NCBI GenBank assembly: GCA_963978905.1
Contig: OZ022260.1
Span: forward strand, 49,063,551 to 49,127,550
Direction: 5' to 3'
DNA: 64,000 nt
Source of the DNA: Trichostrongylus colubriformis
Lineage: Eukaryota; Nematoda; Chromadorea; Rhabditida; Trichostrongylidae
Shown: in pieces, positions 12,161 through 24,779 of the stretch
How the letters are laid out: every line of letters begins with the position of its first letter
Position numbering within the stretch: position 1 is the first letter of the stretch
Translations under genes and position numbers: made by a program
Notes under the pieces: model-generated
The model's database searches: none
Told to the model about the DNA's origin: nothing
The model's input: the letters and a program-made list of their open reading frames with translations, nothing else

Positions 12161-12989
12161 TGGTACTCGCACCCGCCAAGCTGGGTCACGCGATTTTCCG
12201 TCATAAGTGCACACACCCAAGGCAAAGACACCGACTGGAGGTGACGACTCCTTATATACAGAGCGACGGCTGAGGGCAGGGCCGGGTGCGCGGTGCGCCC
12301 ACAGAAACAGTCGCGAACCGCGACACTAATAGACATCCTGCACCTCCAGTCACTGCGCTATCACTATGAAGTGAGCACCTATCCCACCACCATCTACCTA
12401 CTCCACTGGTTTACGAATGATGAGAAACTGCCAATGCAGAACTCGTTCATTTCTCAGGTTGTGTTCACACTCTGCGACACAAACGACTGACGGTTGCTTC
12501 GCGTGGGAACCGGATCGATCACGTTTTAGCCTTTTTATATAGGATTCACATTGCAGCGATGAACAGTAAATAATCGCTTGAAATAGTCATGTTTGTTTTG
12601 AACTGCATGTAGCTTGATAACAATATTTATTGGCTCTCGTTTCGGCACGTTCGCCTTCTAAGGAGCCTTTGGGGAGGGAAGAAGTCAAGGCATAGTCATG
12701 AGCTTTGCAACCGAGTACTTAAAATTCTCAAGTTTCGTGGATTCTATCACTAAAAACTGAAAGGAAAGAATGAAGATGATTAAAGGACGAAGAAATCAAT
12801 ATTGTGAGATACGGATCAGATACTAAAAGCTAGAGACGCAAAAGTGCACTCGTAGGCGTGAAAAAGAAGATTGGGAGGTCACAAATTCTCAAAGATATTA
12901 GGAAAGGGCACGGACTACCGTAACACTTGCAGTCCGTTCAGTTTGCCCATTTGCACACACGACGTTTTCGCAAAGACGTCGAGTATGAT

Positions 12990-13385
12990 ACATTGGACAA
13001 CATTTTCCCCAAGGGACGCTTTTTTCCTCCTTCTTCGCTCGTTCTTCCCTTTATTGCTTCAATTGTTTGTTGATGGTTGCTGTTCCACTTGTTTAACACC
13101 ATCAGAATGAAATCAAGTTTGCCCTACGCGACATCAAATGACAGTGACTTCGGCCTTTTCTACCCGCCGCAGACAACTCGGCCACTGAAGCGTGCATTCC
13201 GAGGTGAAGCGTGCTGAAATCGCGAATCACCACTGCGCGTTTTTAAACGCTTTTCAATGCCACACGCTATTTCTTCTATTTCTTCTGAGCTCAAGCTCAT
13301 TTATAGAGAATAGTGTTTTCGAGTACGCTTCCCTTCGTTGCCTCTCCCTCCCGGTGCTTTGAAACAACCCTTCTACTCCTTCTGA
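12990..13385 (-). repeat. dispersed repeat family R1, copy 1
   Basis: Reverse-strand copy of a 350-500 bp repeat found at least seven times in the window. Shared landmarks: a GAAACGAACATT-like start, a segment resembling GAGTTGCTCACTGTAGAAGATGTCAT, a CAACAAACAG segment and a GGTGTCTTT-like end. It is non-coding and diverged. Confidence 0.6.
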
Positions 13386-14310
13386 GTTACTGCGTGGGAG
13401 CCCTTGTATCGGGCTGGCGACCACTCAGTGTTCGCTATATTCCTCAGTCTAGAAACTCTGAGAATCATTGCACTGTTTCCCAATAACACAATGGATGATT
13501 TTGAAGAAAGGTATAGCCTGCCCAACCCTTTCGTGGTTGTTGGATGACTTGTTGTTTTGATGAGATTGTTTTTCGACAGGCACAACGCGATATTCCCACA
13601 AATTACGCAAACTGGACGGCTTAAATTTTGAATAAATCAACTAGGATTTACTCAGATGAATTTCTTGCCTGCGTTACTCTTCAATGCAAAATTTAAACTG
13701 TGAGTGAGTTTCGAGGGCTCACCCGTACTCTTAGCTGCTATTTACAGTTCAACACGTACTTGCCTATGTTGCGAAAGATCATTTATTGTGTTCATTCTTA
13801 CATAAAGTCATTCTGTCTCAAATTGAAAAGATAACTGTAATAATGAAATTTTCTTATCAACCTTATATCTTTAGCACCGTCTTCCTGTACTCGCCCTAGT
13901 AACTTTTGCTTCATAAAGGGCGATCAGAGAACGTTTTATTCTATTAGGCATTGTTCAAAGTTGACGGTTCAGTCCAAATAGGAAAGGAATTGTAAATATG
14001 CATCCGTGAGCAAGTGATCCAAATTAGCTATCAATCACGTATCTTATCTGTCACTTTATTTGTTAAAGAACTTGTTGTCAACATATGTGTCATGAAATTT
14101 CTAAGAAGTTGGCGTTGAAAGGCCTCGGATTCTGAATAGAATTCATTTGATGAGTAACGGCAGTGAGCGCTTGTCAACTAGGTATGACATGAACACTTAG
14201 TTCCAAAGTGTAAAAATAAATGGTTTAAGAGTGATGTTCATCTCACAAAACCGCCTCTTGCATGTGTTTGCCGCTGTCAAAGAAATCGTTCGTGGAAATT
14301 CCATGACTCT
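13386..14310. other. intergenic sequence, nothing recognised
   Basis: AT-rich DNA. Short frames lack splice context. I see no RNA gene or repeat here beyond simple tracts. Confidence 0.4.
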
Positions 14311-14314
14311 AATT

Positions 14315-14600
14315 CCTCTTGAAATCACTTCACTAGTTACAGCACATGGACAGAAGCAGGAAAAATCCGAGAAATTTTCTCTACATCAAAGCAGATATCG
14401 GAAAACTGGAAGAAGAGCAACTCGTTCGAATTCCCGCCGACCAGCATTCGAACAGCTGTCGGCGAGCGAAATTTCGCGCGTAAAGTTGATTTGCTTCTCA
14501 CTGCTCACGTGACTGTCACTTCCTTGCTTCTGAAGCTTTTGTGACCACACCCCTAGGACCCCCACCCCGTCGCACGTCGCTTTCAAGGGCTCCGCATTCT
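14315..14600 (+). repeat. dispersed repeat family R2, copy 1
   Basis: Shares with 44150-44400, 56555-56800 and (reversed) 52690-52835 the landmarks ACATGGACAGAAGCA, a GGAAGAAGAGC-like box, GAATTCCCGCC, a GTCGGCG box and TTGATTTGCTTC. The copies are diverged and non-coding. Confidence 0.6.
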
Positions 14601-17600
14601 TCTTCTTGTGAATCTTTGCGTGCGACACTCATTAAGAAAAAGCAACATAAAAATGTGGAGAGGAACCATTATTCCGTGAATGATCTCATTCCGTGGTAAT
14701 CGCATTTCCTGGAAAATCCAGGATATGTTGTGCTTGGAGCTTTAGGGTGGTTAAGGCACTGAGATTTGTAATAGATAAGACAGTTCATTCATATTCATAC
14801 TCCTAACGATCCCTTTGAAAGACTCATCATGTTCATACTCCTAACGATTCCTTGGAAATACTCAAGAAAACATTACGATGACTACGGTAATCCATTTCCC
14901 TTTGTGGGCCCTTGCGGAGAGATAGATCTTCATGGAAATATCCACATTGCACCCAAGTAGGGCTCGACGTTCAGACGTTGAAACGAAGATCGCTCATATA
15001 TTGACCATGAGTAGTGAACTATCCACATACCCGGCAACGGTATGTAGGTAGCAGCGGCGGCAACCACGTGATCTGCGTCCTTCTAGCCTCTGTCCCGCCA
15101 CTTTTGTCTACTTTTGCCGCCGAGCGATTTCATGAACCCGAGCTGTAGCAAATATTAGACATATCAGGGGCAGCTAGCTTTGGTGCTTCCGTTGCTTTTT
15201 CATGATGTTTTTCAAGTTCTCTGACCGTTTAGAGCCTCTGCCTTCTCTCTGAGTGCTAGTATCAACTGAAGATTAGCGCGAAATAGCTCTTAAGCTGTAT
15301 GACATCGGTTTCTAGAACGATCCTTCAGCGGCTTCAGGGGGGTTCGACCTCCATTCTCCCCCAAAGGCTTTAGCATTGACCTTATCCATTGCAGCTCGAA
15401 TGATGAGCACAACAAGGCGAAGAAGGAAGGATAGGTTTTTCGACGATGTGCTCTGCTGTACTTTTCAGCGGATACAGTTTTGAATTCCTCTAAGATTCAA
15501 AAAAGAAGTTGGATGTAACTTCATCCCCTTGCAACTAACGCAGAACCCTCTTATTTGATTCTCTTTGCAAAAAGAAAATTCAAAATCCAATTTGTTCACC
15601 CGCAATCAGCTGTATTGGCTCAGGAAGTAGGCCTTTCGCTATATTCTCTGTTTTTTTTCAGTGGTCCAGGCTGGATGAGGACGATGGCGATAAATGTACT
15701 GGCAAGTCTGTCTCAGCTCAAGGCTCATGCTGTTTCTTATTTCTCAGCTAGTAACTATTAGTCCGGATACCATAACCCATTTTAAATTTTCAGTTAATGT
15801 GCGATCTTGTGCCTTAGATCTGAGAGACAGACAGAAATGGGAAGCAGGTACTGCAATAAACACACCAGTGATTTGGGCCAGTTGATCCTCGCGTAACCAT
15901 CCAGACTGCACCTTTTTGACGCAGCCACTGTGCTCCATCACTATGCTTCCCTTTTGAAATCAAGCAAGTCGCGCCCTCAGCTCAAGCGACCAATGGGAAC
16001 CACAGGTGGGCGTGGCTAGCGTGAGTTAAAGCGGGTCCATGGTCGTGATGGCGCGCAATGGCGAATCAAAAAATGAGCACCCTGGATATTACCCAGAGAT
16101 CCATAGCCCCAAGAAAATAAGCTAATTATTGGTAGATGTCTCTGTGAAATGATGAGGAAATCAACCTCTGTAAATTAGCCATTTTATCGAGTAACAGATC
16201 CATCATCTGGTTAATGTGGCTGCCCTTCATTCGTTTCATTCCTGTTTGCCCCATTCGATATATCCCTGATCCACGGAATGGCCCTAAACGAACGGCTAAT
16301 TACCTGATTTGGTGATCTCCCAGAAGATAGCCACGATGCAATTAGCAATGACTACTACTGTTTACTCTTCTTTCCTTTATTACAACAGCTAACAAATGAT
16401 CGATTCCTTTTATGTGAGACAAAACATTCGTTTTCAAGCAGCGTCACGAAAGCAATCTACTAATGAATCCCGGGCACAGTGCCGCCTAGTCCCAGGTGGG
16501 ATATAACCCGAACAAACTCAAGCACAGCATCATCAAGAATGTGCAATACCTTCTCGTGCCACCCAGAGTTTACCAAAGATCTGCAGCCTCTCTGGACTGG
16601 GCTTCTTATACTTGAGTTTCGTGAATTCTCGTTTCTTACCAGGTTGCTTAAGAGTTTTTGAAAGCATATGTAGGTTCTGCCTAGCCGCTTTGCACTCTTA
16701 ATATGGTTCAGCTGGTTTCAAATCAACTTTGGCTTGCATTGATTTCGATCTCTCAATTTGCAAGGCAATCATAACTAACGCGGGACGAATAGCCGTCATG
16801 GTCAGACATGAGTGGATACGTCGCTCAGTAGTCGAAGACATCAGAAGGAGTAGTTTGAGTGTTCATAATTGGGAAACAATTCCACCACAAAAGAACGCGT
16901 TAGGTTGAAATGGACCATCTGTGGAACTCTTCTGGAAACCCATGGCAACGCACCTGGTGACAATCCGCGTACAAGGTGAAGGCATGGCCTATCATAGACC
17001 AAACAGCGAGTAATGGAAGTCCTCCCTTATGGGCTTTAGTCGGCAGCAAGGGTCAGCAGCACTTGTGGGCGCGGTTCCGCAATGCACTTCTGCCACAGTG
17101 GCCCTGTTCAAGTGTCCCGTGGTGAATTTGATCCTCACCAGTGCTTGTTTTTTTTGCACGCTTTCATCACTGAACGTTCTCTTGAACTAACACCTTGAGC
17201 GTAGGATGACCCAGATGTCGAGAAAAATAAGCTTTTCTAACCCCCACCCCCCCACTCCCGACTCCTACATAACCATTAACTGTGGATTGTATAGTTAAAA
17301 TTTGTTTTATTGCTGTGTATTCTTACCTGGAACGAAGCGATATTGACCTTTCTCTTCTGATCTGCTCATTCTAGTGCTTATCGCTGACCTCTGCATGTAC
17401 AACCTCCGGTCCGGTCAAACACGATCCCCTTCCCCCGTCGAGGAATTCTCGACTCTGTGCACCCCGACTACCAGTGAGCCACGATGTCTCTTGTTGGTTC
17501 AGCGCTAACCCTGCCGATGACGAAGTGCATCGCCATCGAGGCATCACATGCAAACTTTGACCCCCCCTAGCTCGCTTTAGAATGGCATTTTGCAATCTTG

Positions 17601-18240
17601 GTCTCCACAGCTATAATCAATAATCGATCCATCTAGGTCTCAACTCAATGTTCCATGAGAAGTTGAAACCCTTTCCTGGTAAGATCTCCGTATGGTCATG
17701 TAAGCGATAGAACCCATTAAGGAAATCAAATCAATCAGATCATTAAAATCAAATTATCAATAATCAAATCTCGAACTCAAAACCCACCAGATAGCGGGCC
17801 AGGTGTTGGTGTCATACTTGCTACTTCCACATATCCAGAAGAGAGCAGACGTAATTTTTTCACCTCTTTCCATGCTCCCCCACAATTCATGTAAAAGCTC
17901 TCAGAATGTAGCGTTAACAGTTTACAGTCCCCCTATCCTGCATTGTTGGCTTGTAGCTGCTTTCGCATTCTTTTTCAGCTCAAATTTTTATATCTATCCC
18001 CAGGCTCAAAAGTTTTCAGAATCAGGGAAAGTGAATTGAAATTGCTATGTTTTTAATGCCACGATTCCACAACAATTTTTTTATTCACGGCATGTTTACA
18101 ATGATACAATAAATTTTATGTTTTACCTCAATCCTGAGTTTCTAGTTTTGGTTAGTCGTTTCACGCTGATTCATTCGAAGACGTTCTTTCTAATGATTTA
18201 ATCATGATTATGTTGGATAAAAGATAAAATTCTTGACGTT
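14601..18240. other. intergenic sequence, no gene recognised
   Basis: Mixed-composition DNA. Short repeats are visible (CATACTCCTAACGAT twice near 14797-14850), as is a C-rich tract near 17242-17262. Frames such as 17371-17595 are isolated. No transposon ends were identified. Confidence 0.4.
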
Positions 18241-18245
18241 AATCA

Positions 18246-18512
18246 ATTCCTTCCGTGGGGTACGCCGCGCATTCTTGTTCCATTCAGAATCGTGGTGGCA
18301 GGTGAATGCGGTCTGGTCTATACAAAGACTTGCCGAGGCCTGCCTTTGTACAAGTCAACGCTTTCATCCTTCCAGATGAATCGGGTACCAGTTCACTTAC
18401 CGCGGAGGAGTTGAGGGCTTGGTGAGCATGGGCGAGCGTTGATGCGGGATTCGATCCCCTCCTCATGAGATTGGAAGTGAGTGTCATCTGTCACTACACC
18501 ATCTGCGCCTAA
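18246..18512 (-). mobile_element. tRNA-derived SINE, copy 1
   Basis: On the reverse strand the head reads like a tRNA promoter: an A-box-like ATGGTGTAGTGAC followed about 45 nt later by a B-box GGGATCGAATCCCG. The body then matches the copies at 20790-21046 and 60118-60395, ending in the shared tail ACGATTCTGAATGGAAC and a GCGCGGCG-like box. Such elements are moved by LINE machinery, and this one encodes no protein. Confidence 0.7.
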
Positions 18513-20785
18513 TTATGATACTATTAATTAATGTGAAGGGCTTTTTCTTTATAAAGTTTTAGAATTTCAGTGAGGGATATTAATATTTGGCTGTGTATAC
18601 TATTTCACTAGCGTGGTGATGTGGCTAGGGTGTTATATAGTGACAAGCGGAGACACTCGCATGGATCTGATCGCAATGCCGCTCAGATATGTACTTGCGG
18701 ATAAATGAACGCTCAGACGTTGGTTTGGCTCTGAGTTTAATGGAGTCTCTGATTTTGTTTTATATATCCTCAGGTTTGGAACGATATCCATTACTTATTT
18801 TATAATGCCGGCCAGCTGAAACTATATTGATTTTCTATTTTAAAACAATGACGCTAGTTAAATACGGCGTTGCAATATTTAAATACTTTTTGAAATCTTT
18901 TTTTTTTTGCAAAGCGAGCTAGTAGTTACTACTCGTTGCAGTATTTCGCCTGCTGCTCATGAAGGCTTTTGTCCAGAATTTCAAAATTCACATTTGTTTG
19001 TGGAATTTCAGTCTCAAATACTCCGGTTGCCATCCAGCATCCATCCATGGTGATTTGTTTTCAAGAAACTCCTCAGCGGCCTTCTGCTTTCATTCGGGCT
19101 TGACAAGCAATACTTCAGCAGACTCGAGGGCTCTTGCACTAACCACATTTCTCTTCTGTTTCCGTTCCATGAAACCGTCTCATCGAAGTGTCTTTTTGCT
19201 ACATATTTCGCTGCAACCATCGCAGGGCGTTGGCCCGGGAGCTCTTCCGCATCGCATTCTCTTTCACTCGGTCGTCTCGTGAATGATCTCGATGCTCGCT
19301 TACGTGTGTGATTATTGACGGCTCATCCTGATATTAAATACGTTCAGTCATTGCGTGACATTGACGAGTCGGGTGGTGAATGCCGAGCTGTGATGGCCCG
19401 TTGCGGTCCGATGCCCGAATGACATATTGGCTGATTCCGGCCGGCCAACCGCCCCCACTTCATGATTAAGTACCATAATCAGCCATCATCTACCTCCGCT
19501 TCACAGGTAAACATTTGCATAAATATCTTGCCACCCAAGTGATGTTATTATTTACCGTAGGATCCTCTTGTCAAGTGGTTGTTCGTCACTGAATAGTCAT
19601 GGACAGCGATGAATACGAGGATATCGACGGTTCGTTTCAATTCTACTTTGCTCTTGTAAAAATTATACTGAGCGACCAGAGTTTTGAAATATGATTGTTC
19701 GAGAGGAAGTATACCGGCTCGGACGGTCTGTCTGTTAGGGAAGGGGACGTCGAGCCCGGTTCACACTCTCACCGGCTTCAAAGAATTAGGAACGACAGCC
19801 ATGAACAAGAGTGGCCACCATACAGGACAACGGTCCTCTGAGTTATACCAAACTCTAAAAACAATTATATGTAGTCTGTCTGATTTCTGTATCACGGCTC
19901 TCACAGTGGAGCAGGGGCCATCAGCGCGTAAGTACATTTAAATGTTCCGATCACAGATTCATTTGATGTGTGTAAGGCCAAATGAGTACTCAACCTCCAC
20001 GGACTCACATTTGATTCGTCCTCTGACTGCTACTATCAGAAAACACAAGGGCCGAGGCTGCGTCGGTTTACTGACGGTCATAAAGCGCACGCATGCATAC
20101 TCTGCTTCCCAAAACAAACTTCTTTTGTTTCTGGAATTCCGTATCTGCCCAAAACATTGCTACCTCGAGTGGAGATGTTTTTTTATTAGAGCCGCTTCAA
20201 GCTTCCGAAGCTTGGGTAAAAGTTGGACATTAGGATTGAAAAAATTGAAAGTAGAATTGATTACTGATAAGTATCCAAAACCAGTCTAGAACAAATGGTT
20301 CCAATGATGAATAATGACCCCGATCTGAATTTGAAAGGTAATGCATCAAATGCAGAATCGTATAAGTGATGATTTGTGAACACTTCATTCTTTTTCCTCC
20401 TACATACCTTTTGTGACAAATGACCTTTTCAAAAGGAACAGTGTTGAATTGCAAGTGTATTTTGCCCTTTTGCATTAATTAGTACGAAAAAAGCCCAGGG
20501 TGATCAGAGACCAGTACCATTGAGCTGTAGCTGTTTTTTTCATATCGAAGTTTAAAGCAAGTAAATAACCAATGCCAAGGGTTGTCGAGAAATTCAGGAG
20601 GTAAACTCCTTTCGGCAGCAGGCATCATTTCTGGGACATGTCAATTTTTAGCCAAAGGCACGTCCAACTTCCTAGTTTTATGGACTAATGTCAGGATCTA
20701 AGCATCTGTCTCCTTGGGGACTGAGTTGGCGCCTTTTTTTGAACTCATTACTTCGAAATATTCATATGAGAAAAACGAGAACGAG
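18513..20785. other. intergenic or intronic sequence with isolated coding-like tracts
   Basis: Apart from the 85-codon frame at 19054-19311 and a short ATG exon-like stretch at 19599-19629 (MDSDEYEDID, then a weak GTTCGT donor, phase 1), I find nothing interpretable. A tRNA-like pair of boxes near 18600-18680 is too degenerate to call. Confidence 0.35.
19054..19311 (+). other. coding-like open frame, unidentified
   Basis: 85 codons between stops. It contains LLSFGLDKQYFSRLEGSC, then LLFPFHETVSSKC, then SLGRLVNDLDARLRV before TGA. Composition and codon choice look more like protein than the other two open frames on this strand. The GLD.QYFSRL.....ISLL pattern faintly recalls 2-oxoglutarate/iron oxygenases, but that is not enough to name it. 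A possible acceptor (TTGTTTTCAAG) lies at its start. It may be an orphan exon or a pseudogene fragment. Confidence 0.2.
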
Positions 20786-20789
20786 AAAA

Positions 20790-21046
20790 GTACAGGGGTA
20801 GTGTAGTGACGGGTGGCGCCAGCCCCACTCTTATGATGCGGGTATCATTCACGTCGGTGTCCGTCCAGGCTAACAAGTATTCCATCCCTGTGGGAAGGTA
20901 TGTAAATGGTACGACACTTCTCTGGAATGAGACAAAAACACTGATTTGTACAACAAGTAGCCCACGCAAGTCATTCTGTACAGGCCAATCGCATTCAAAT
21001 ACCACCACGATTTTGAATGAAACTAGAATGTGCGGAGCATCCTAGC
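20790..21046 (+). mobile_element. tRNA-derived SINE, copy 2
   Basis: Starts with GGTAGTGTAGTGACGGGTGG (A-box-like) and ends with the shared tail ACGATTTTGAATGAAAC plus a GTGCGGAGCATCC box. It is the most diverged of the three long copies; its B-box region is poorly conserved. Confidence 0.55.
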
Positions 21047-22533
21047 AAGCCATTGATATACGCCTGAACAATGAACTTCGAAATTTATTTGTACCAGGGA
21101 ATCAGCCAACTGTGTAGTTCTTGTCGTTTCTCGCAGCCTCCGCTTACCTCTTAAGAACATCATGATGTCACTCCGCCTACTAATGTCTGACTTGCTTCTA
21201 ATGGAGTTGTTGGGAGTGCCTCCTAGTATCCTTTGAAATTGGAAATAACTTATAGTTGAAATGAAGCGCGGTCAAGGTGATAATCTGTCGGCGCAAGGTT
21301 TGGAGTGCACGGTGGGTTGTGGATCTCCTAACAGAGCTCATGGACGGAAGCCTCAATGATCATTGTGTGATGTTACTCGATGTTGTACAGGAAGATGACA
21401 CAGACTTGCGGAGTCTCCTGTGTAAGCTAACCTCAGTTTTGGTGATGCTCGACGTAATAAGATTTTCCGAATGTAGTGATCCTTCGAAGCACCTTCCAAA
21501 GCGCTGATTATGGATAGTCTGCTTCACCACTGACATCGAGTTTTCCGGCTGCCTTCAAGTCTTAGACGGCGCAAATCTTCTGAGCAGCTTTATTACTTTT
21601 GCCGTCGGCGAAATAGCAAGTAACGACTGCGCTGTTTAGTGCCTTTCGAAACCCTTATTTCCAGGGTGCAGTCGAGATAGAATTCAGTTATGCAAAAAAC
21701 GACAGCATTAGCTGGTAGACCTGAACGATGTGTTGTTGTTTTTCTGGCTCGGCCTGACATGAACAAATCAAAAACGGCGGGAACTAGGCCACTGACCTGC
21801 TACTTCCCTGATAGATACCGATGGCTCCCACGGTTGATGATTAACAAGCCGTGATTTCCACGATCGTGTGATAAAATTCTTGAATGTTCCATTGCTAAGC
21901 ACTGTGGGAATGCAGTGCGCTTCATTTGCTAAGGTACACTTGTGCGCTTTTGTGGGAAGTAACCGACCGGTGACATTTCAGTGTCGAGGGCAGTTCTTTA
22001 CCACAAATTATCTTCGTACTCGCGCTTCGATTCCAGCATCTTCATATCTTCTTGTCAGTAGTCATAGTTTTTACACAGTTCTGTGATTACAAGCCCGGAA
22101 AAGGGTTACAACGAGCTGTTCTACATGGGCATCAAAGGCATCGGGAGGAATAAGTTAAACAAAAAAGGGAAATTAAACAGATTATGGAAGGTGAAAGTGA
22201 GGGTGCTCACCAGTGTATCAGTGCAAAAAGAAAAAACGGCGAAAAAACAGAAAATTAGGAACCAGAACCCCTCTTCTCTCTTAACCCTCTGTGTCACTGG
22301 CTGCGGCAGACTGCAGACGGGAGGAGAGGATAAACAGCAGGCCGCAAACGTTGTTCCTTCCGCGCCGACAACTCGCCCAGTACTAGTGAACTGCAGAACG
22401 AGACGTCGTCCTGCGGATCGTGATAAGACTCAATGCTGCACTTTTTCTATGCGAGTTTGCTACACATGACCTGTTCTGAAGTGGAAGACTTGCTTTCAGA
22501 GAGCATGTATTCCCAGTTCTCACTTTCTCCTTA
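21047..22533. other. intergenic or intronic sequence, nothing recognised
   Basis: Short frames on the plus strand (21277-21507, 22083-22469) have no splice support or family resemblance. No repeats beyond the adjacent SINE and hairpin MITE were noticed. Confidence 0.35.
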
Positions 22534-22606
22534 GGCCGCTTCCATACTTTGCGCACCGACGCCGTCACCGCGTGACGGCGTCGGTGCGCAAAGTATGGAA
22601 GCGGCC
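22534..22606. mobile_element. hairpin MITE family H, minimal copy (no internal repeats)
   Basis: A 73-bp near-perfect palindrome running from GGCCGCTTCCATACTTTGCG to its complement, meeting at TCACCGCGTGA. It is flanked on both sides by TTA, a plausible target duplication. The same arms occur at 56180, 57549 and, diverged, 62679. This copy has no tandem units in the loop. Confidence 0.85.
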
Positions 22607-23857
22607 TTACCGATTCTGGTGCCTTCAAACAAATGCAAGAAAAGTTAAGTTCTCCTTGTTAATCGTTCTTCAGGATCAGGGGTCACTGTAAATTGATGAA
22701 TACGCGATAACATTGTTTAACACATCATTCAATGACAGTCATAGGGGTTATGGGTAAGGAGAACTCTCAAAGTGAGTCACCTGAATGAAAGCTTGGAATC
22801 TATCAGATTATATGTGACTGAGGTAAAAGAGGCGCGACCGAGCTTTGGACAATGCGCATTTTCCAATAGTCACTACCTATTTTAATTTGGCCCGCCGAGT
22901 CTCCCAGTCTGGCCTATCCCTCCCTGAATCAACGATGGGCAGTGGATCGTATTCCTCGGGTTTTCCAATTTCATTCCGTTTTACCTTCCTTTTCTGGTTA
23001 CCTAGCATTTCGACCCTCTTAGTCAATCGTTCCTTATTTGGCCCGAATGAGCCCTACCACTGCCTTCAACAGGTCGTGTTGTGCATAAGCGTTGTAATCC
23101 ATATTCATAAAGCTTCAGGTTATGTAAAGAAGGCGCCTATTTCCACTTTCCCATCAAAGAAGCAAAGTTTCTGCGCGCGAGGCTTTCAGCTCTGTCTCTC
23201 CCTTTCCATACATGGGATTGGAGCATAGCGCCAGTTTGCTCCTTTTTAGATTCATATTATATATTCTACTTTTACACGCACAGGAACGCATGTTTTCTCA
23301 CGCATGACAACTTCTTTCGTACTTCATCTCGTGAATTACTTTGCATTCATTCTCATATACCCTATGATCGATTATGTTTCTTAGTTAATTCCCCAAGTTA
23401 GAGAAATACACGCTCCGCCTTGTCGACCAGTGTAGTCGCTAAGTTGTTTTATGAACTTCGTAAGTAATTACCCTCGGTGTATGTATCGTCAATCATCTCT
23501 CTTTTGGGTCCCATCTGTTTCACAATGGGGGTATGATCTAGGCACAACCTACCATTGATCATTTCTTTACTTTCGCTCCACCTGGTCTTTCCAAGGGTTT
23601 CCCTGCGGGAAGTTCTATGAGTCTGGTTGAAATGTTCCATGGCACTGGTAATACTTTTCCTACTGATTTTGGATTAATTCAGTAACTGTCTTGCCTCTCC
23701 AGCCTGAAGCATTACTCTGTATACATCGTCCATATTCTCGAATCAACGGATGCGCCTCAATAACTCTCGTACTCCAATATTCTTCTAAGGTTCCTATCCT
23801 GAACTGAATCTTGCTATACATAGCGGTGCAAGTTTTAGTCGTGATTTTTTTCTCTCG
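22607..23857. other. intergenic sequence upstream of the 23.86-kb exon
   Basis: AT-rich flank. No gene or clear repeat was seen. It may hold promoter sequence for the exon at 23858, but no core promoter element is convincing. Confidence 0.35.
23838..23838 (+). promoter_or_regulatory. candidate spliced-leader acceptor
   Basis: CAAGTTTTAG ends here, 19 nt before an ATG at 23858, with a short T-rich leader between. Nematode first exons often carry such an acceptor just upstream of the start for SL1 trans-splicing. No upstream exon with a matching donor was found, which favours trans- over cis-splicing. Confidence 0.35.
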
Positions 23858-23954
23858 ATGGAATCTGCTCAGGAGAAAACGTTAACTCCTGCAGTTTCAA
23901 CTCCAGATCCAATATTGACGAGTGTCGTGGCAAAACACGACCTACTTTCATGCA
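23858..23954 (+). CDS. candidate first coding exon of the neuropeptide receptor
   Basis: An ATG exon of 97 nt (begins MESAQEKTLTPAVST, ends VVAKHDLLSC) closed by a strong donor, TGCA|GTAAGT, in phase 1. The first secure receptor exon at 57979 begins in phase 1, so joining them gives an unbroken frame, and all nine exons then total 1,206 nt (402 codons including stop), a normal size for this receptor class. A soluble, Ser/Thr/Pro-containing N-terminus is expected before TM1. The distance (34 kb) is the main doubt. Other phase-1 ATG stretches exist at 19599 and 42407. Alternatively this exon belongs to an unseen gene. Confidence 0.38.
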
Positions 23955-24779
23955 GTAAGTTAACTCTCTTCTAGTACAGACTCTGTAGAATCATTCACTT
24001 CTTAGAATAGCTTCTGGTGTTAGTTTTTGTATAACATCTGTCAGTACTGTACCATCTGCATCGATTGCCACGGTATATAAACCGGCAATGCAGCATTGAA
24101 GCGTTCAATAAACATCTACCAGTGAACGACTGTAACAGCGAGTGACTCTTCCACAAAAGCTTCTGTTCTGATAGTTGTTAACTTTTCCGAGAGTCACTTT
24201 GATCTGGAGTAATTTGGGGCCGATTTTATCAGCAGCACTCAGGTATAGCAGTCAGCGCTCTTTCAACTTTTTGTTCTCCCATTTCAAGGTTATTTTCTAT
24301 TCCTTTAGCTGAGGCGTTTGTTCTTGGCGTAGGCTGATAATGTGCGTGCTCTTTCGAGTGTTTTTCAAGAAGGAATGAAAGCATTGCCGTAGCAGATTCT
24401 AGCTTCTCTTTTCGTGCAACGTCGGCATCGATGGAAGTCCGAAAACTTTTCTGTCATGCTCTGTTTTCCTGTCGCAACAACTGACACCGAGTGGCGTGAT
24501 TCCGCTCTTGCGGTGGTGAACTGAGCCTTTGAGGAAGACTATCCAGTCTTTCCGTGAAGTATGCACTGTGTATTAGGTCGGTGTTTAAGTCTTCCGTCAC
24601 ATCTTCAGTCTCAAGCCCTCAAGACTTCATTATCTCGAATCTTTCAGATATTAACAGGCAATTTATTCATCGCTGTCTTCTACCACCAACTCCTAATGAA
24701 AGGGTAGCTGCCTGATGCCCTTTGCCCAAAAGTACACAAACCACGATTCGAGGAATCTATGGATATAAGTTTTGAGTGC
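23955..24779. other. intronic or intergenic sequence, nothing recognised
   Basis: No open frame with splice context and no repeat identified between the candidate exon and the duplicated block. Confidence 0.35.

Larger units (their letters stand above)
8960..12990. other. downstream flank and intergenic sequence
   Basis: 3' flank of the armadillo gene followed by sequence with no recognisable gene. From about 11.4 kb it becomes GC-rich and repetitive (see the inverted-repeat island). The open frames at 10325-10942 and 11773-12336 overlap on both strands, which is typical of GC-rich non-coding DNA. Confidence 0.5.

Noticed and set aside
11773..12336. 187-codon minus-strand open frame
   Set aside because: Overlaps open frames on the other strand and is built from tandem and inverted repeats; no domain or splice evidence.
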